64,000 nucleotides of DNA from Nocardioides exalbidus (GTDB lineage Bacteria > Actinomycetota > Actinomycetes > Propionibacteriales > Nocardioidaceae). The stretch covers positions 496,001-560,000 of the forward strand of contig NZ_FNRT01000002.1 in assembly GCF_900105585.1 (NCBI RefSeq). Direction: 5' to 3'. A model generated the notes under the pieces. The model saw only the letters and a program-made list of their open reading frames with translations, was not told the origin of the DNA and made no database searches. Below, one piece after another: positions 34,098 through 42,603 of the stretch. The translations under genes were made by a program, and so were the position numbers. The stretch's first letter is position 1. Each line of letters opens with the position of its first letter.

Positions 34098-37000
34098 TCA
34101 ACCCGCGGAGCGCGCCATCACCTTGCGGATCCGCTGGTCGCTGACCTTCTCGCGCGTGCCGAGGGCCTGGGCGAAGAGCGAGACGCGGTACTCCTCCAGC
34201 AGCCACCGTGCGTCGCGCAGGTGCGCCGGCACCGGCTGGCCGTCGGGGAGCGCGGCGACGGCGTGCAGCCAGGCCTCCTGGAGACCGGACAGCTGGTCCA
34301 TCAGCTGTCGGTCGCGGACGACCTGCTGGTCGAGGCGCTCGCGACGGTGGGCCACCGCGGTGAGGTAGCGGCTCAGGTCGCGCAGCCGCGCCGGGCCGGC
34401 GTCGGCGACGAACCCGGCCGTCATCAGCCGGCCCACCTGGGCGCGCATGTCGGTCAGTGCGGGCAGCGTCATCAGGTCGGCGCGGCCGGAGATCGCCTTG
34501 TCGGTCGCGCGCCACGACTCCAGCACCCGCATCACGTCGTGCACCGCGGCACTCGTCCCGGCGGCCACGGCCTCGCGGGCGGCGGCCACCGCGTCGTCGT
34601 ACGCCGCCTCGTCGCGGACCGTGGGTCGCGCGTCGACCACCTCGCCGACGATGCCGGCGCGCACGTCGTCGAGCAGGTCGGCGACCGAGGGGTACGGCGA
34701 CCCGACCAGTGCGAGCTTGGCCCTCTGGTCGAGGCCGGCCGCGGCGAGCACGTCGTCGACAGGGGCCGCCGGGCCGAGCGCGAGGAGCACGAGACGGCGT
34801 ACACCGAGCCGGTGGTGCGCCGCCGCCTCGTCCGCCGTGGCGAGCACCTGCAGGCCGACGGTCGCGCCCTCGTCGACGAGGGCCGGGAAGCCGCGGACCT
34901 CGTGGCCCGCGCGCCGCTGGACGAAGGACTCCTCGACGGTGCCGAAGGTCCAGGTGGTCTGCCCGGTGGAGGTGATTCCCGAGTCGGCTGCGACGTCGGC
35001 CATCGCCTGCTCGAAGTTCGGCCGCAGCGGTTCCTTGAGCGCGTCGAGGTCCTTGCCGCGACCGGCCACGGTGCCCTCCTCGGTCACGACGCGGTAGGTC
35101 GGCCGCAGGTGCGAGGGGACCTTCGACCAGTCCCACGCCTCGCGGTCGATCACCAAGCTGCGGGTGCTGCGGGCGAAGCGCTCGAGCGCGTCCAGGAGCG
35201 GCTCGGCGCCGGGCGGGGTCGCCGCGAGGAACTCGCGCGCGGTGTTGGGCGCGGGGACCATCGAGACGCGGAGGTTCTTGGGAAGCGAGCGGATCAGCTC
35301 GGTGACCAGCTCCTCGCGCAGGCCGGGCACGAGCCACGAGAAGTCATCGGCCTCGATGCGGTTGAGGGTCGCCACGGGGACGTCGATCGTGAGCCCGTCA
35401 TCGACCGCGCCGGGCTCGAAGTGGTAGCTGATCGGGAAGGTCAGCCCGGCCTCGTCGGAGTCCTGCCACTGCGTGGGGAAGTCGGTCGCGCGCACGTCGT
35501 CGGCCGTGTCGTGGGTCAGCATCGCCGGGTCGAAGGTGAGCAGGTCGGGCCGCTTCTGCCGGGCGCGCTTCCACCACTGGTCGAAGTGCTGGCCGCTGAC
35601 CACGTCGGCGCCGACCCGGCGGTCGTAGAACTCGAAGAGGGTCTCCTCGTCGACCACGATGTCGCGGCGCCGGGCGCGGTGCTCGAGCTCCTCGGCCTCC
35701 TCGAGCAGGCGGGCGTTCTCGGCGAGGAACCGGTGGCGCGAGGACCACTCGCGCTGCACCAGCGCGTGGCGGATGAACAGCTCGCGGGCGAGCGGCGGGT
35801 CGATCCGGCCGTACTGCACCAGCCGGTCGGCGACCAGCGGGACGCCGTACAGCGTCACCCGCTCGCGCGCCATCACGGCGGCGCGCTTGGTCGACCAGTG
35901 CGGCTCCGAGTAGGTCCGCTTCACCAGGTGGGCGCCGAGGGTCTCGGCCCACTCGGGCTTGATCGCGGCGTTCTGGCGGGCCCACAGGCGCGAGGTCTCG
36001 ACGAGCTCGGCGCTCATCACGAATCCGGGGTTGCTGCCGCGCAGCACGCTGCCGGGGAAGATCGCGAAGCGTGCGTTGCGGGCGCCGAGGTACTCCCGCA
36101 TCGGGCGCCGCTCGCCCGGCTTCGCCTTCTCCCGCTCCTCCAGCGCGCCGATGTGGCTGAGCAGGCCGGACAGCAGCGCCTGGTGGATGCCGTCCTCGTC
36201 GGGGGTGTCGGACGGGTGCCCGACGTGGAGCTTCATCTCCTTGGCGACCTGGCGGAGCTGGGACTCGTAGTCCTGCCACTCGCGGATGCGCATGTAGTTG
36301 AGGTGCTCGCGCTTGCACATCCGGCGGAAGGCGCTCGACGAGAGCTCCTTCTGCTGCTCCTTGACGTGCCGCCACAGGTTGAGCCAGGTGAGGAAGTCGC
36401 TCGACTCGTGCTTGAACCGCGCGTGGAGCTGGTCGGCCTGGGCCCGCTGCTCCTCGGGGCGCTCGCGGGGATCCTGGATCGAGAGCGCGGCGGAGATCAC
36501 GAGCACGTCGCGCAGGCAGCCGAGGCGATCGGCCTCGATGATCATCCGGCCCAGCCGGGGGTCGATCGGGAGGCGGGCGAGGCGCCTGCCGACCTCGGTC
36601 AGCCGGACGCCCGGACGGGACGTCATGGGTCGTCCCGGTCCGGACCGGGGATTCTCATGACGTTGCGGCTCGGGGGCGGTGGAGAGCGCGCCGAGCTCGT
36701 CGAGCAGGTCGGTGCCGGCCTTGATGTTGCGGCGGTCGGGTGGCTCGACGAAGGGGAAGCGCGCGATGTCACCGAGGCGCAGCGAGGCCATCTGGAGGAT
36801 GACGCTGGCCAGGTTGGTGCGCAGGATCTCGGGGTCGGTGAACTCCGGGCGCGCCTCGAAGTCCTCCTCGGAGTAGAGCCGGATCGCGATGCCCTCCGAC
36901 ACGCGCCCGCAGCGACCGGAGCGCTGGTTGGCGGAGGCCTGGCTGATGGGTTCGATGGGCAGCCGCTGCACCTTGGTGCGCACGGAGTAGCGGCTGATCC

Positions 37001-37952
37001 GCGCGACGCCCGTGTCGACGACGTACCGGATCCCGGGGACGGTCAGCGACGTCTCGGCGACGTTGGTGGCGAGCACGACCCGGCGCACGATCGAGGAGTG
37101 GCTGGAGAAGACCCGGTGCTGGTCGGCCGCGCTGAGGCGCGAGTAGAGCGGGACGATCTCGAGCCGGTCGCTCCTGAGGGCGTCGAACGCGTCGGCGGTG
37201 TCGCGGATCTCCCGCTCCCCGGGCAGGAAGACCAGCACGTCGCCGGGGCCCTCCGCCGAGAGCTCGCGGACGGCGTCGAGGATCGCCTCGGTCTGGTCGC
37301 GCTGGACGGGCTCGCCCTCCTCGTCCTCCTCCGGCAGCTCGAGGAGCGGCCGGTAGCGGACCTCCACGGGGTACGTCCGTCCCGACACCTCGACGACCGG
37401 CGCGTCGAAGTGCGCGGCGAAGCGATCGACGTCGATGGTCGCGCTGGTGATGATCACCTTGAGGTCGGGCCGGCGCGGGAGCAGCCGCTTGAGGTAGCCG
37501 AGGAGGAAGTCGATGTTGAGGCTGCGCTCGTGGGCCTCGTCGATGATGATCGTGTCGTACTTGCGCAGGTCGCGGTCGCGCTGCAGCTCGGCCAGCAGGA
37601 TGCCGTCGGTCATCAGCTTGACCCGGCTCGAGCGGCTCGTGCGGTCGGTGAACCGGACCTGGTAGCCGACGACGTCGCCGAGCTCGGTGCCGAGCTCCTC
37701 GGCGATGCGCTCGGCGACCGAGCGGGCGGCGATCCGCCGCGGCTGGGTGTGCCCGATGAGCTTGCCACCCTCGGCGGACCCGAGACCGCGGCCGAGCTCG
37801 AGGCAGATCTTGGGCAGCTGGGTGGTCTTCCCGGAGCCGGTCTCGCCGGCCACGATCACGACCTGGTGGTCGCGGATCGCCTCCGCGATGTCGTCGCGGC
37901 GCGCGGAGACCGGGAGCTCGGCGGGATAGGTGATCTTCACAGCGGGAGACAT
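34098..37952 (-). CDS. hrpA: ATP-dependent RNA helicase (DEAH box)
   Basis: A 1284-residue helicase that unwinds RNA or RNA-protein complexes, including stalled ribosomes. Motif I is VAGETGSGKTTQLPKI, motif II DEAH is in IIIDEAHERSLNIDFLLGYL, motif III SAT is in IITSATID, and motif VI is SGRCGRVSEG. The HA2, OB-fold and DUF3418 C-terminal regions follow. ATG 37952 starts the conserved region; a further 52 codons upstream would read through repeats and are rejected. A Pro/Arg/Gly-rich insertion near residue 435 is encoded by a palindrome (36620-36663). Confidence 0.93.
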   Translation of the reverse strand: MSPAVKITYPAELPVSARRDDIAEAIRDHQVVIVAGETGSGKTTQLPKICLELGRGLGSAEGGKLIGHTQPRRIAARSVAERIAEELGTELGDVVGYQVRFTDRTSRSSRVKLMTDGILLAELQRDRDLRKYDTIIIDEAHERSLNIDFLLGYLKRLLPRRPDLKVIITSATIDVDRFAAHFDAPVVEVSGRTYPVEVRYRPLLELPEEDEEGEPVQRDQTEAILDAVRELSAEGPGDVLVFLPGEREIRDTADAFDALRSDRLEIVPLYSRLSAADQHRVFSSHSSIVRRVVLATNVAETSLTVPGIRYVVDTGVARISRYSVRTKVQRLPIEPISQASANQRSGRCGRVSEGIAIRLYSEEDFEARPEFTDPEILRTNLASVILQMASLRLGDIARFPFVEPPDRRNIKAGTDLLDELGALSTAPEPQRHENPRSGPGRPMTSRPGVRLTEVGRRLARLPIDPRLGRMIIEADRLGCLRDVLVISAALSIQDPRERPEEQRAQADQLHARFKHESSDFLTWLNLWRHVKEQQKELSSSAFRRMCKREHLNYMRIREWQDYESQLRQVAKEMKLHVGHPSDTPDEDGIHQALLSGLLSHIGALEEREKAKPGERRPMREYLGARNARFAIFPGSVLRGSNPGFVMSAELVETSRLWARQNAAIKPEWAETLGAHLVKRTYSEPHWSTKRAAVMARERVTLYGVPLVADRLVQYGRIDPPLARELFIRHALVQREWSSRHRFLAENARLLEEAEELEHRARRRDIVVDEETLFEFYDRRVGADVVSGQHFDQWWKRARQKRPDLLTFDPAMLTHDTADDVRATDFPTQWQDSDEAGLTFPISYHFEPGAVDDGLTIDVPVATLNRIEADDFSWLVPGLREELVTELIRSLPKNLRVSMVPAPNTAREFLAATPPGAEPLLDALERFARSTRSLVIDREAWDWSKVPSHLRPTYRVVTEEGTVAGRGKDLDALKEPLRPNFEQAMADVAADSGITSTGQTTWTFGTVEESFVQRRAGHEVRGFPALVDEGATVGLQVLATADEAAAHHRLGVRRLVLLALGPAAPVDDVLAAAGLDQRAKLALVGSPYPSVADLLDDVRAGIVGEVVDARPTVRDEAAYDDAVAAAREAVAAGTSAAVHDVMRVLESWRATDKAISGRADLMTLPALTDMRAQVGRLMTAGFVADAGPARLRDLSRYLTAVAHRRERLDQQVVRDRQLMDQLSGLQEAWLHAVAALPDGQPVPAHLRDARWLLEEYRVSLFAQALGTREKVSDQRIRKVMARSAG
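36620..36663. repeat. Imperfect 44-bp palindrome inside hrpA
   Basis: Outer arms ACGTCATG/CATGACGT and inner CCCGGTCC/GGACCGGG pair around the centre. It is read in frame as part of hrpA, encoding Pro/Arg/Gly-rich residues absent from typical HrpA. GGTCGTCC and GACCGGGGATTC recur in the region upstream of hrpA. Confidence 0.65.
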
Positions 37953-37983
37953 TCTCGCCCACCGCGGCAACCGGATTGTCCGT

Positions 37984-38119
37984 GGTCGTCCGATTCGTGA
38001 TCCCCCGGCTGACCGGGGATTCCCCAACTTCTCGGGTCTTGCACGGGCCGACAAGTTCGTTGATACCCGGCTGACCGGGGGATCACGAGGGGTCACACGA
38101 GGGGTCACGCGAGGGGTCA
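37984..38119. repeat. Repeat cluster between hrpA and the Gly-rich membrane protein gene
   Basis: It contains CGTGATCCCCCGG (37996-38008) and its complement CCGGGGGATCACG (38075-38087), two direct copies of GGCTGACCGGGG (38007 and 38069), and three 12-bp tandem units of CACGAGGGGTCA (38084-38119) whose last unit includes the stop of the next gene. Confidence 0.75.
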
Positions 38120-38629
38120 GGAGCTGGAACCGGAGTCCGAGTCGTCCTCGGGCGGCGTCGTCGGCTGCTGGCCTCCCGGCATCCCGCCGCCCGGTCCGAA
38201 GCCCGGGCCGCCGTTGCCGTCCTGGCGGCCACCGGGGCCGCCGAAGTCGCCCATCGGGCCGCGCTGCTGGCTGAAGTCGCCGCGGTCGGGGCCGTCGTTC
38301 GTCACCGCGTGGACGGCGGTGACGCCGAGGCCGCCGACGATGACGCCGGCCAGCGCGGAGGCGATCAGGGCACCGAGGCTGAAGGCGCGGTTGCCGTCGC
38401 CGCGGCGCACGCCGCGGAAGCGCTCGCGGAAGCCGCGCCTGGCGGCGGGCGCAGCAGGCGGGACGGTCGCGGCGGCGTACGGCGGCGCGGGCGGCAGGGC
38501 GCTGGTCTCGTCGGTGGGGGCCTGGCCGGCGGGGGTCCGCGCTGCGGGCTGGTCGACCGGCGCGCCCTCGGGACGCACCGGCTGGGTCTCGTCGATGGGC
38601 TGGGCGCCCGGGGACTTGTCATCGGTCAT
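38117..38629 (-). CDS. Membrane protein with Pro-rich N-terminus and Gly-rich tail
   Basis: A 170-residue protein with three regions: a Pro/Ala/Thr-rich cytoplasmic part (about 1-70), one transmembrane helix (SLGALIASALAGVIVGGLGV, about 95-115), and an external Gly/Pro/Asp-rich tail ending in acidic and Ser residues. A basic stretch RRGFRERFRGVRRGDGNR before the helix fixes the inside-out topology. I do not recognise a family. The ATG at 38629 has a weak ribosome site (GGGGAC). Confidence 0.7.
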   Translation of the reverse strand: MTDDKSPGAQPIDETQPVRPEGAPVDQPAARTPAGQAPTDETSALPPAPPYAAATVPPAAPAARRGFRERFRGVRRGDGNRAFSLGALIASALAGVIVGGLGVTAVHAVTNDGPDRGDFSQQRGPMGDFGGPGGRQDGNGGPGFGPGGGMPGGQQPTTPPEDDSDSGSSS

Positions 38630-38783
38630 GTCCCCGAAGGTGCAGCCGCTCCCTGTGCGGGACCTGTGGCGAGGATCTGAGGCAACCGAGAAAAGTCGCC
38701 CGGTGGATGTCGAGACGCGCCGCGCGGCTCCGTCCCCGGGGTGGACGCGGCCACAATGGGCCGCACGAGACAAGGAGACCGAC

Positions 38784-39191
38784 ATGCCGAAGTACCTGCT
38801 CCTCAAGCACTACCGCGGCGCGCCCACCGCGGTGAACGACCACCCCATGGACGAGTGGACGCCCGAGGAGATCGACGCCCACATGCAGTTCATGGACGAC
38901 TTCGGGAAGCGCCTGGAGGCCAACGGGGAGTACGTCGACGCGCAGGCGCTCGCCCCCGACGGCGCCTGGGTCAGGGCCGACGACGCCGGCACGGCGCCGG
39001 TCACCGACGGCCCGTTCGCCGAGACGAAGGACCTCATCGCCGGGTGGTACGTCATCGACGTCGACGGCTGGGACCGCGCGGTCGAGCTCGCCAGCGAGCT
39101 GTCGATGGCCCCCGGCAAGGACGGCAAGCCGATCCACGAGTGGCTCGAGGTGCGCCCCTTCTACGGCTCGCCGACCAGCACCGGCGACTGA
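38784..39191 (+). CDS. YCII/DGPF family protein
   Basis: A 135-residue dimeric alpha/beta-barrel protein. The motif TDGPFAETKDLIAGWYVIDV contains the DGPF signature of proteins paired with ECF42 sigma factors. AAGGAG lies 8 nt before ATG 38784. The role in ECF42 loci is unknown, perhaps a small-molecule enzyme or sensor linked to the sigma factor. The ECF gene follows after 18 nt. Confidence 0.88.
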   Translation: MPKYLLLKHYRGAPTAVNDHPMDEWTPEEIDAHMQFMDDFGKRLEANGEYVDAQALAPDGAWVRADDAGTAPVTDGPFAETKDLIAGWYVIDVDGWDRAVELASELSMAPGKDGKPIHEWLEVRPFYGSPTSTGD

Positions 39192-39209
39192 CGCCCGACG
39201 ACCTGGACC

Positions 39210-40370
39210 GTGATGACAGACGCCCTCGACCCGGCCGTGCTTCGCCCGCTCGTGCCGGCCGTCACCGGCATCCTCGTCCGCCGCGGAGCCGACTTCGCGG
39301 CGGCCGAGGACGCCGTGCAGGAGGCGCTCGTGGACGCGTGGCGGACCTTCGGCGACGGCTCGGCGGAGGCACCGCGCGACCTCAAGGGCTGGCTGGTGAC
39401 GGCCGCGTGGCGGCGGTTCCTCGACGTCGTACGCTCCGAGTCCGCGCGCACGCGCCGGGAGGTGGCCGTCGACGCGGAGCCCGAGCGGGGACCGACCGAG
39501 GCCGTCGACGACACGCTGCGGATCTTCTTCCTCTGCGCGCACCCGGCACTCACCCCGGCGTCGGCGGTCGCGCTGACGCTGCGCGCCGTCGGCGGCCTCA
39601 CGACGAGGCAGGTCGCCGAGGCCTACCTCGTGCCCGAGGCCACGATGGCGCAGCGGATCAGCCGCGCGAAGAAGACCGTGTCCACGCAGTCGTTCGACCA
39701 GCCGGGCGACCCGGCCACGGTGCGCCGGGTGCTCTACCTCGTCTTCAACGAGGGCTACACCGGCGACGTCGACCTCGCCGCGGAGGCGATCCGGCTGACC
39801 CGCCAGCTGGCGACGCTCGCCCGTGACCCCGAGACCGACGGGCTGCTCGCGCTGATGCTGCTGCACCACGCGCGGCGCGAGGCGCGCACCCGCGGGGACG
39901 GCACGATCGTCCCGCTCGCCGAGCAGGACCGGAGCCGCTGGGACACCGCACTCGTCGCGGAGGGGGTCGCGGTCCTGCAGGCCGCGCTGGCGCAGGACCG
40001 ACGCGGCGAGTTCCAGCTCCAGGCGGCCGTCGCCGCGCTCCACGCGGATGCCGCGAGCGCCGAGGAGACCGACTGGGTGCAGGTCGTGCAGTGGTACGAC
40101 GAGCTGCTGGCGCTCACTGGCAGCCCGGTCGTCCGGCTCAACCGGGCGGTCGCGCTCGGTGAGGCCGACGGGGCCCGGGCCGGGGTCGCCGCGCTCGCCG
40201 AGGTCGACCCCGCGCTGCCGCGCCACCGGGCCGTGTCGGCGTACCTGCACGAGAAGGACGGCGACCTCACGACCGCCGCACGGCTCTACGCCGAGGCCGC
40301 CGCCCTGGCGACGAACGTCGCGGAGCGGAACCACCTCACCAAGCAGGCGGCCCGCCTGAACCGGCGCTGA
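39210..40370 (+). CDS. ECF42-type RNA polymerase sigma factor with C-terminal extension
   Basis: A 386-residue sigma factor. The sigma2 region includes AEDAVQEALVDAWRTFG and WLVTAAWRRFLDVVRSESAR. Sigma4 is around LRAVGGLTTRQVAEAYLVPE. The C-terminal ~200 residues form a TPR-like helical extension (VVQWYDELLALTGSPVVRLN) typical of ECF42, which needs it for activity. No anti-sigma factor is nearby, as expected. It starts at GTG 39210 or ATG 39213. Confidence 0.9.
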   Translation: MMTDALDPAVLRPLVPAVTGILVRRGADFAAAEDAVQEALVDAWRTFGDGSAEAPRDLKGWLVTAAWRRFLDVVRSESARTRREVAVDAEPERGPTEAVDDTLRIFFLCAHPALTPASAVALTLRAVGGLTTRQVAEAYLVPEATMAQRISRAKKTVSTQSFDQPGDPATVRRVLYLVFNEGYTGDVDLAAEAIRLTRQLATLARDPETDGLLALMLLHHARREARTRGDGTIVPLAEQDRSRWDTALVAEGVAVLQAALAQDRRGEFQLQAAVAALHADAASAEETDWVQVVQWYDELLALTGSPVVRLNRAVALGEADGARAGVAALAEVDPALPRHRAVSAYLHEKDGDLTTAARLYAEAAALATNVAERNHLTKQAARLNRR

Positions 40371-40418
40371 GACGGTCGACAGGCGCGGCACAGGAAACGC
40401 ACAGCAATAATCGGCAAG

Positions 40419-41141
40419 ATGCTGCCCATGCAGCAGCTCACCCGGCCCGACGGCACGCCTGTGCGGGTCCTCGTCGTGGACGACGAGGTCAACATCGCCG
40501 AGCTCCTCTCGATGGCCCTGCGATACGAGGGCTGGGAGCTCCAGATGGCCCACAACGGCACCGACGCCGTCGCGACCGCCCGCGACTTCCGGCCCGATGC
40601 CGTGGTGCTCGACATCATGCTCCCCGACTTCGACGGCCTCGAGGTGCTGCGCCGGATGCGCGCCGACGGCAACGACGTGCCGGTCCTCTTCCTCACCGCC
40701 AAGGACGCCGTCGAGGACCGCATCGCCGGCCTGACCGCCGGCGGGGACGACTACGTGACGAAGCCGTTCTCGCTCGAGGAGGTCGTGGCGCGGCTGCGCG
40801 GCCTGATCCGCCGCGGCGGCACCGCCGCCCAGGCCGATGCCGGCAACATGCTGGTCGTCGGCGATCTCACCCTCGACGAGGACAGCCACGAGGTGCACCG
40901 CGCCGGCGAGGAGATCAGCCTGACCGCGACCGAGTTCGAGCTGCTCCGCTTCCTGATGCGCAACCCGCGCCGGGTGCTCAGCAAGGCGCAGATCCTCGAC
41001 CGCGTCTGGCAGTACGACTTCGGGGGCCAGGCCAACGTCGTCGAGCTCTACATCTCCTACCTCCGCAAGAAGGTCGACGCCGGCCGTGAGCCGATGATCC
41101 ACACCATGCGCGGCGCGGGCTACGTGCTGAAGCCGGCGTGA
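40419..41141 (+). CDS. Two-component response regulator, OmpR family
   Basis: A 240-residue regulator. The receiver domain contains VRVLVVDDEVNIAELLSMAL and the phosphoacceptor Asp in VVLDIMLPDFDGLEVL (about residue 66). The winged-helix effector domain shows EFELLRFLMRNPRRVLSKAQ and ends MIHTMRGAGYVLKP. AATAAT lies 7 nt before the ATG, consistent with a leaderless start. The paired kinase follows after 10 nt. Confidence 0.93.
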   Translation: MLPMQQLTRPDGTPVRVLVVDDEVNIAELLSMALRYEGWELQMAHNGTDAVATARDFRPDAVVLDIMLPDFDGLEVLRRMRADGNDVPVLFLTAKDAVEDRIAGLTAGGDDYVTKPFSLEEVVARLRGLIRRGGTAAQADAGNMLVVGDLTLDEDSHEVHRAGEEISLTATEFELLRFLMRNPRRVLSKAQILDRVWQYDFGGQANVVELYISYLRKKVDAGREPMIHTMRGAGYVLKPA

Positions 41142-41151
41142 GGTCCACTCC

Positions 41152-42582
41152 GTGAACCGCCTCCGGTCGCTGACCGGCCGTCCACTGACCCTCACTGCCC
41201 GGCTCGTCGCCGTGGCGGTGCTGCTGGTCGCGGTGACGGCGCTCGCCATCGGCACGGCGACGACCCTGGCGATGCGGCAGAGCCTCGACAAGCGGCTCGA
41301 CGCCGATGTCGCCGACACCATGCGCACGCTGTTCGGCCCGGGACGCGGCGGCCCGGGCGACTTCGGCGCGGGGCAGGAGTACGGCACCCTCTACGCCGGG
41401 TTCCTCGACGACGGTCCCGTGAAGGCCGGCGGCCAGGTGCTCAACCACGACGAGGACGACCGGGGTCCCCGACGCACCTCGTTGACCGACGACCAGCTCG
41501 ACGCGCTCTCCGGGCTCGATCCGTCGGAGGAGCCGCAGGACGTCACGATCCCCGGGCTCGGGGACTACCGCGTGCTCGTCACCGACCTGAGCGACGGGGT
41601 GGCGGTCGTCGGCCTCCCCTGCTCGGACGTCGACGCGACGATCAGTGACCTCGTACGCCTCGAGCTGCTCGCCACGGCGCTCGGCGTGCTCGCCGCGGCA
41701 GGCGTGGGCCTCTGGGTCGTTCGCCGCCAGCTGGCGCCGCTGCGCGAGGTCTCGGCCACCGCCCACCGCGTCTCCGAGCTCCCCCTCGGGTCGGGGGAGA
41801 TCGAGCTCGGGGAGCGGGTGCCGGAGCGGCTCACCGACGACCGCACCGAGGTCGGCCAGGTCGGTGCCGCGCTCAACTCGATGCTCGACCACGTGGAGAG
41901 CTCGCTGGCCGAGCGGCACCGCAGCGAGCAGCAGGTGCGCCAGTTCGTCGCCGACGCCTCCCACGAGCTCCGCACGCCGCTGGCCACGATCGCCGGCTAC
42001 ACCGAGCTGGCCCGCAAGCGCCCCGAGGCCACCGGCACCGCGCTCGACAAGGTCGAGACGGAGTCGGCGCGGATGACCGGGCTGGTCGAGGACCTGCTGC
42101 TGCTCGCCCGGCTCGACTCCGGTCGCCCGCTCGTGCGGGAGCCCGTCGACCTGTCGCGCCTGCTCATCGAGGCCGTCGACGACGCCCGCGTCGTCGACCC
42201 GGAGCGGTCGTGGCGGCTCGCGCTCCCCGACGCCCCGATCACCGTCCAGGGCGACGGCGCACGGTTGCACCAGGTCGTCAGCAACCTGCTCACCAACGGA
42301 CGCAAGTACACCCCCGCCGGCAGCACGATCACGGTCACCGGGACGGCGTACGGCTTCACGGTGCGCGACGACGGACCGGGCTTCCCGACCGACCTGGCGC
42401 CGCGCGCCTTCGAGCGCTTCGTCCGGGGCGACGCCTCGCGCAACCGCGCGGGCGGCGCCGGGCTCGGGCTCTCGCTGGTCGAGGCGATCGTCCTCGCCCA
42501 CGGTGGCACGGTGTCGCTGCGCAGCGAGCCGGGCGAGACCGTCATCGCGGTCGACCTGCCCGGGGACTCCCCCATTTCGTAA
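41152..42582 (+). CDS. Sensor histidine kinase
   Basis: A 476-residue membrane kinase. TM1 is about residues 16-40 (LVAVAVLLVAVTALAIG) and TM2 about 165-190 (LLATALGVLAAAGVGLWVV), with an acidic periplasmic sensor domain between them. HAMP follows, then HisKA with the phosphorylated His in SHELRTPLATIAGYTELARK. The ATPase shows N-box VVSNLLTNGRKYTP and G-boxes DDGPGF and GGAGLGLSLVEAIV. It phosphorylates the regulator encoded upstream; the signal is unknown. Confidence 0.93.
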   Translation: MNRLRSLTGRPLTLTARLVAVAVLLVAVTALAIGTATTLAMRQSLDKRLDADVADTMRTLFGPGRGGPGDFGAGQEYGTLYAGFLDDGPVKAGGQVLNHDEDDRGPRRTSLTDDQLDALSGLDPSEEPQDVTIPGLGDYRVLVTDLSDGVAVVGLPCSDVDATISDLVRLELLATALGVLAAAGVGLWVVRRQLAPLREVSATAHRVSELPLGSGEIELGERVPERLTDDRTEVGQVGAALNSMLDHVESSLAERHRSEQQVRQFVADASHELRTPLATIAGYTELARKRPEATGTALDKVETESARMTGLVEDLLLLARLDSGRPLVREPVDLSRLLIEAVDDARVVDPERSWRLALPDAPITVQGDGARLHQVVSNLLTNGRKYTPAGSTITVTGTAYGFTVRDDGPGFPTDLAPRAFERFVRGDASRNRAGGAGLGLSLVEAIVLAHGGTVSLRSEPGETVIAVDLPGDSPIS

Positions 42583-42596
42583 CTCCGAGTTACAGT
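42579..42596 (+). promoter_or_regulatory. Operator-promoter of the SDR gene
   Basis: GTAACTC-C-GAGTTAC (42579-42593) is a perfect 7-bp inverted repeat overlapping a TACAGT -10 (42591-42596) that lies 7 nt before ATG 42604. A TetR-like repressor bound here would block the promoter. No such regulator gene is adjacent. Confidence 0.6.
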
Positions 42597-42603
42597 CGGA
42601 CCC

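Noticed and set aside
34221..38000. A 1259-codon open frame on the plus strand, opposite hrpA
   Set aside because: It is the antisense shadow of hrpA. High GC keeps the opposite frame open; its composition (Val/Gly/Asp/Arg-rich, no motifs) is not protein-like.
37953..38108. N-terminal 52-codon extension of HrpA
   Set aside because: It reads through the repeat cluster, has no family similarity, and lacks a ribosome site; ATG 37952 starts the conserved region.
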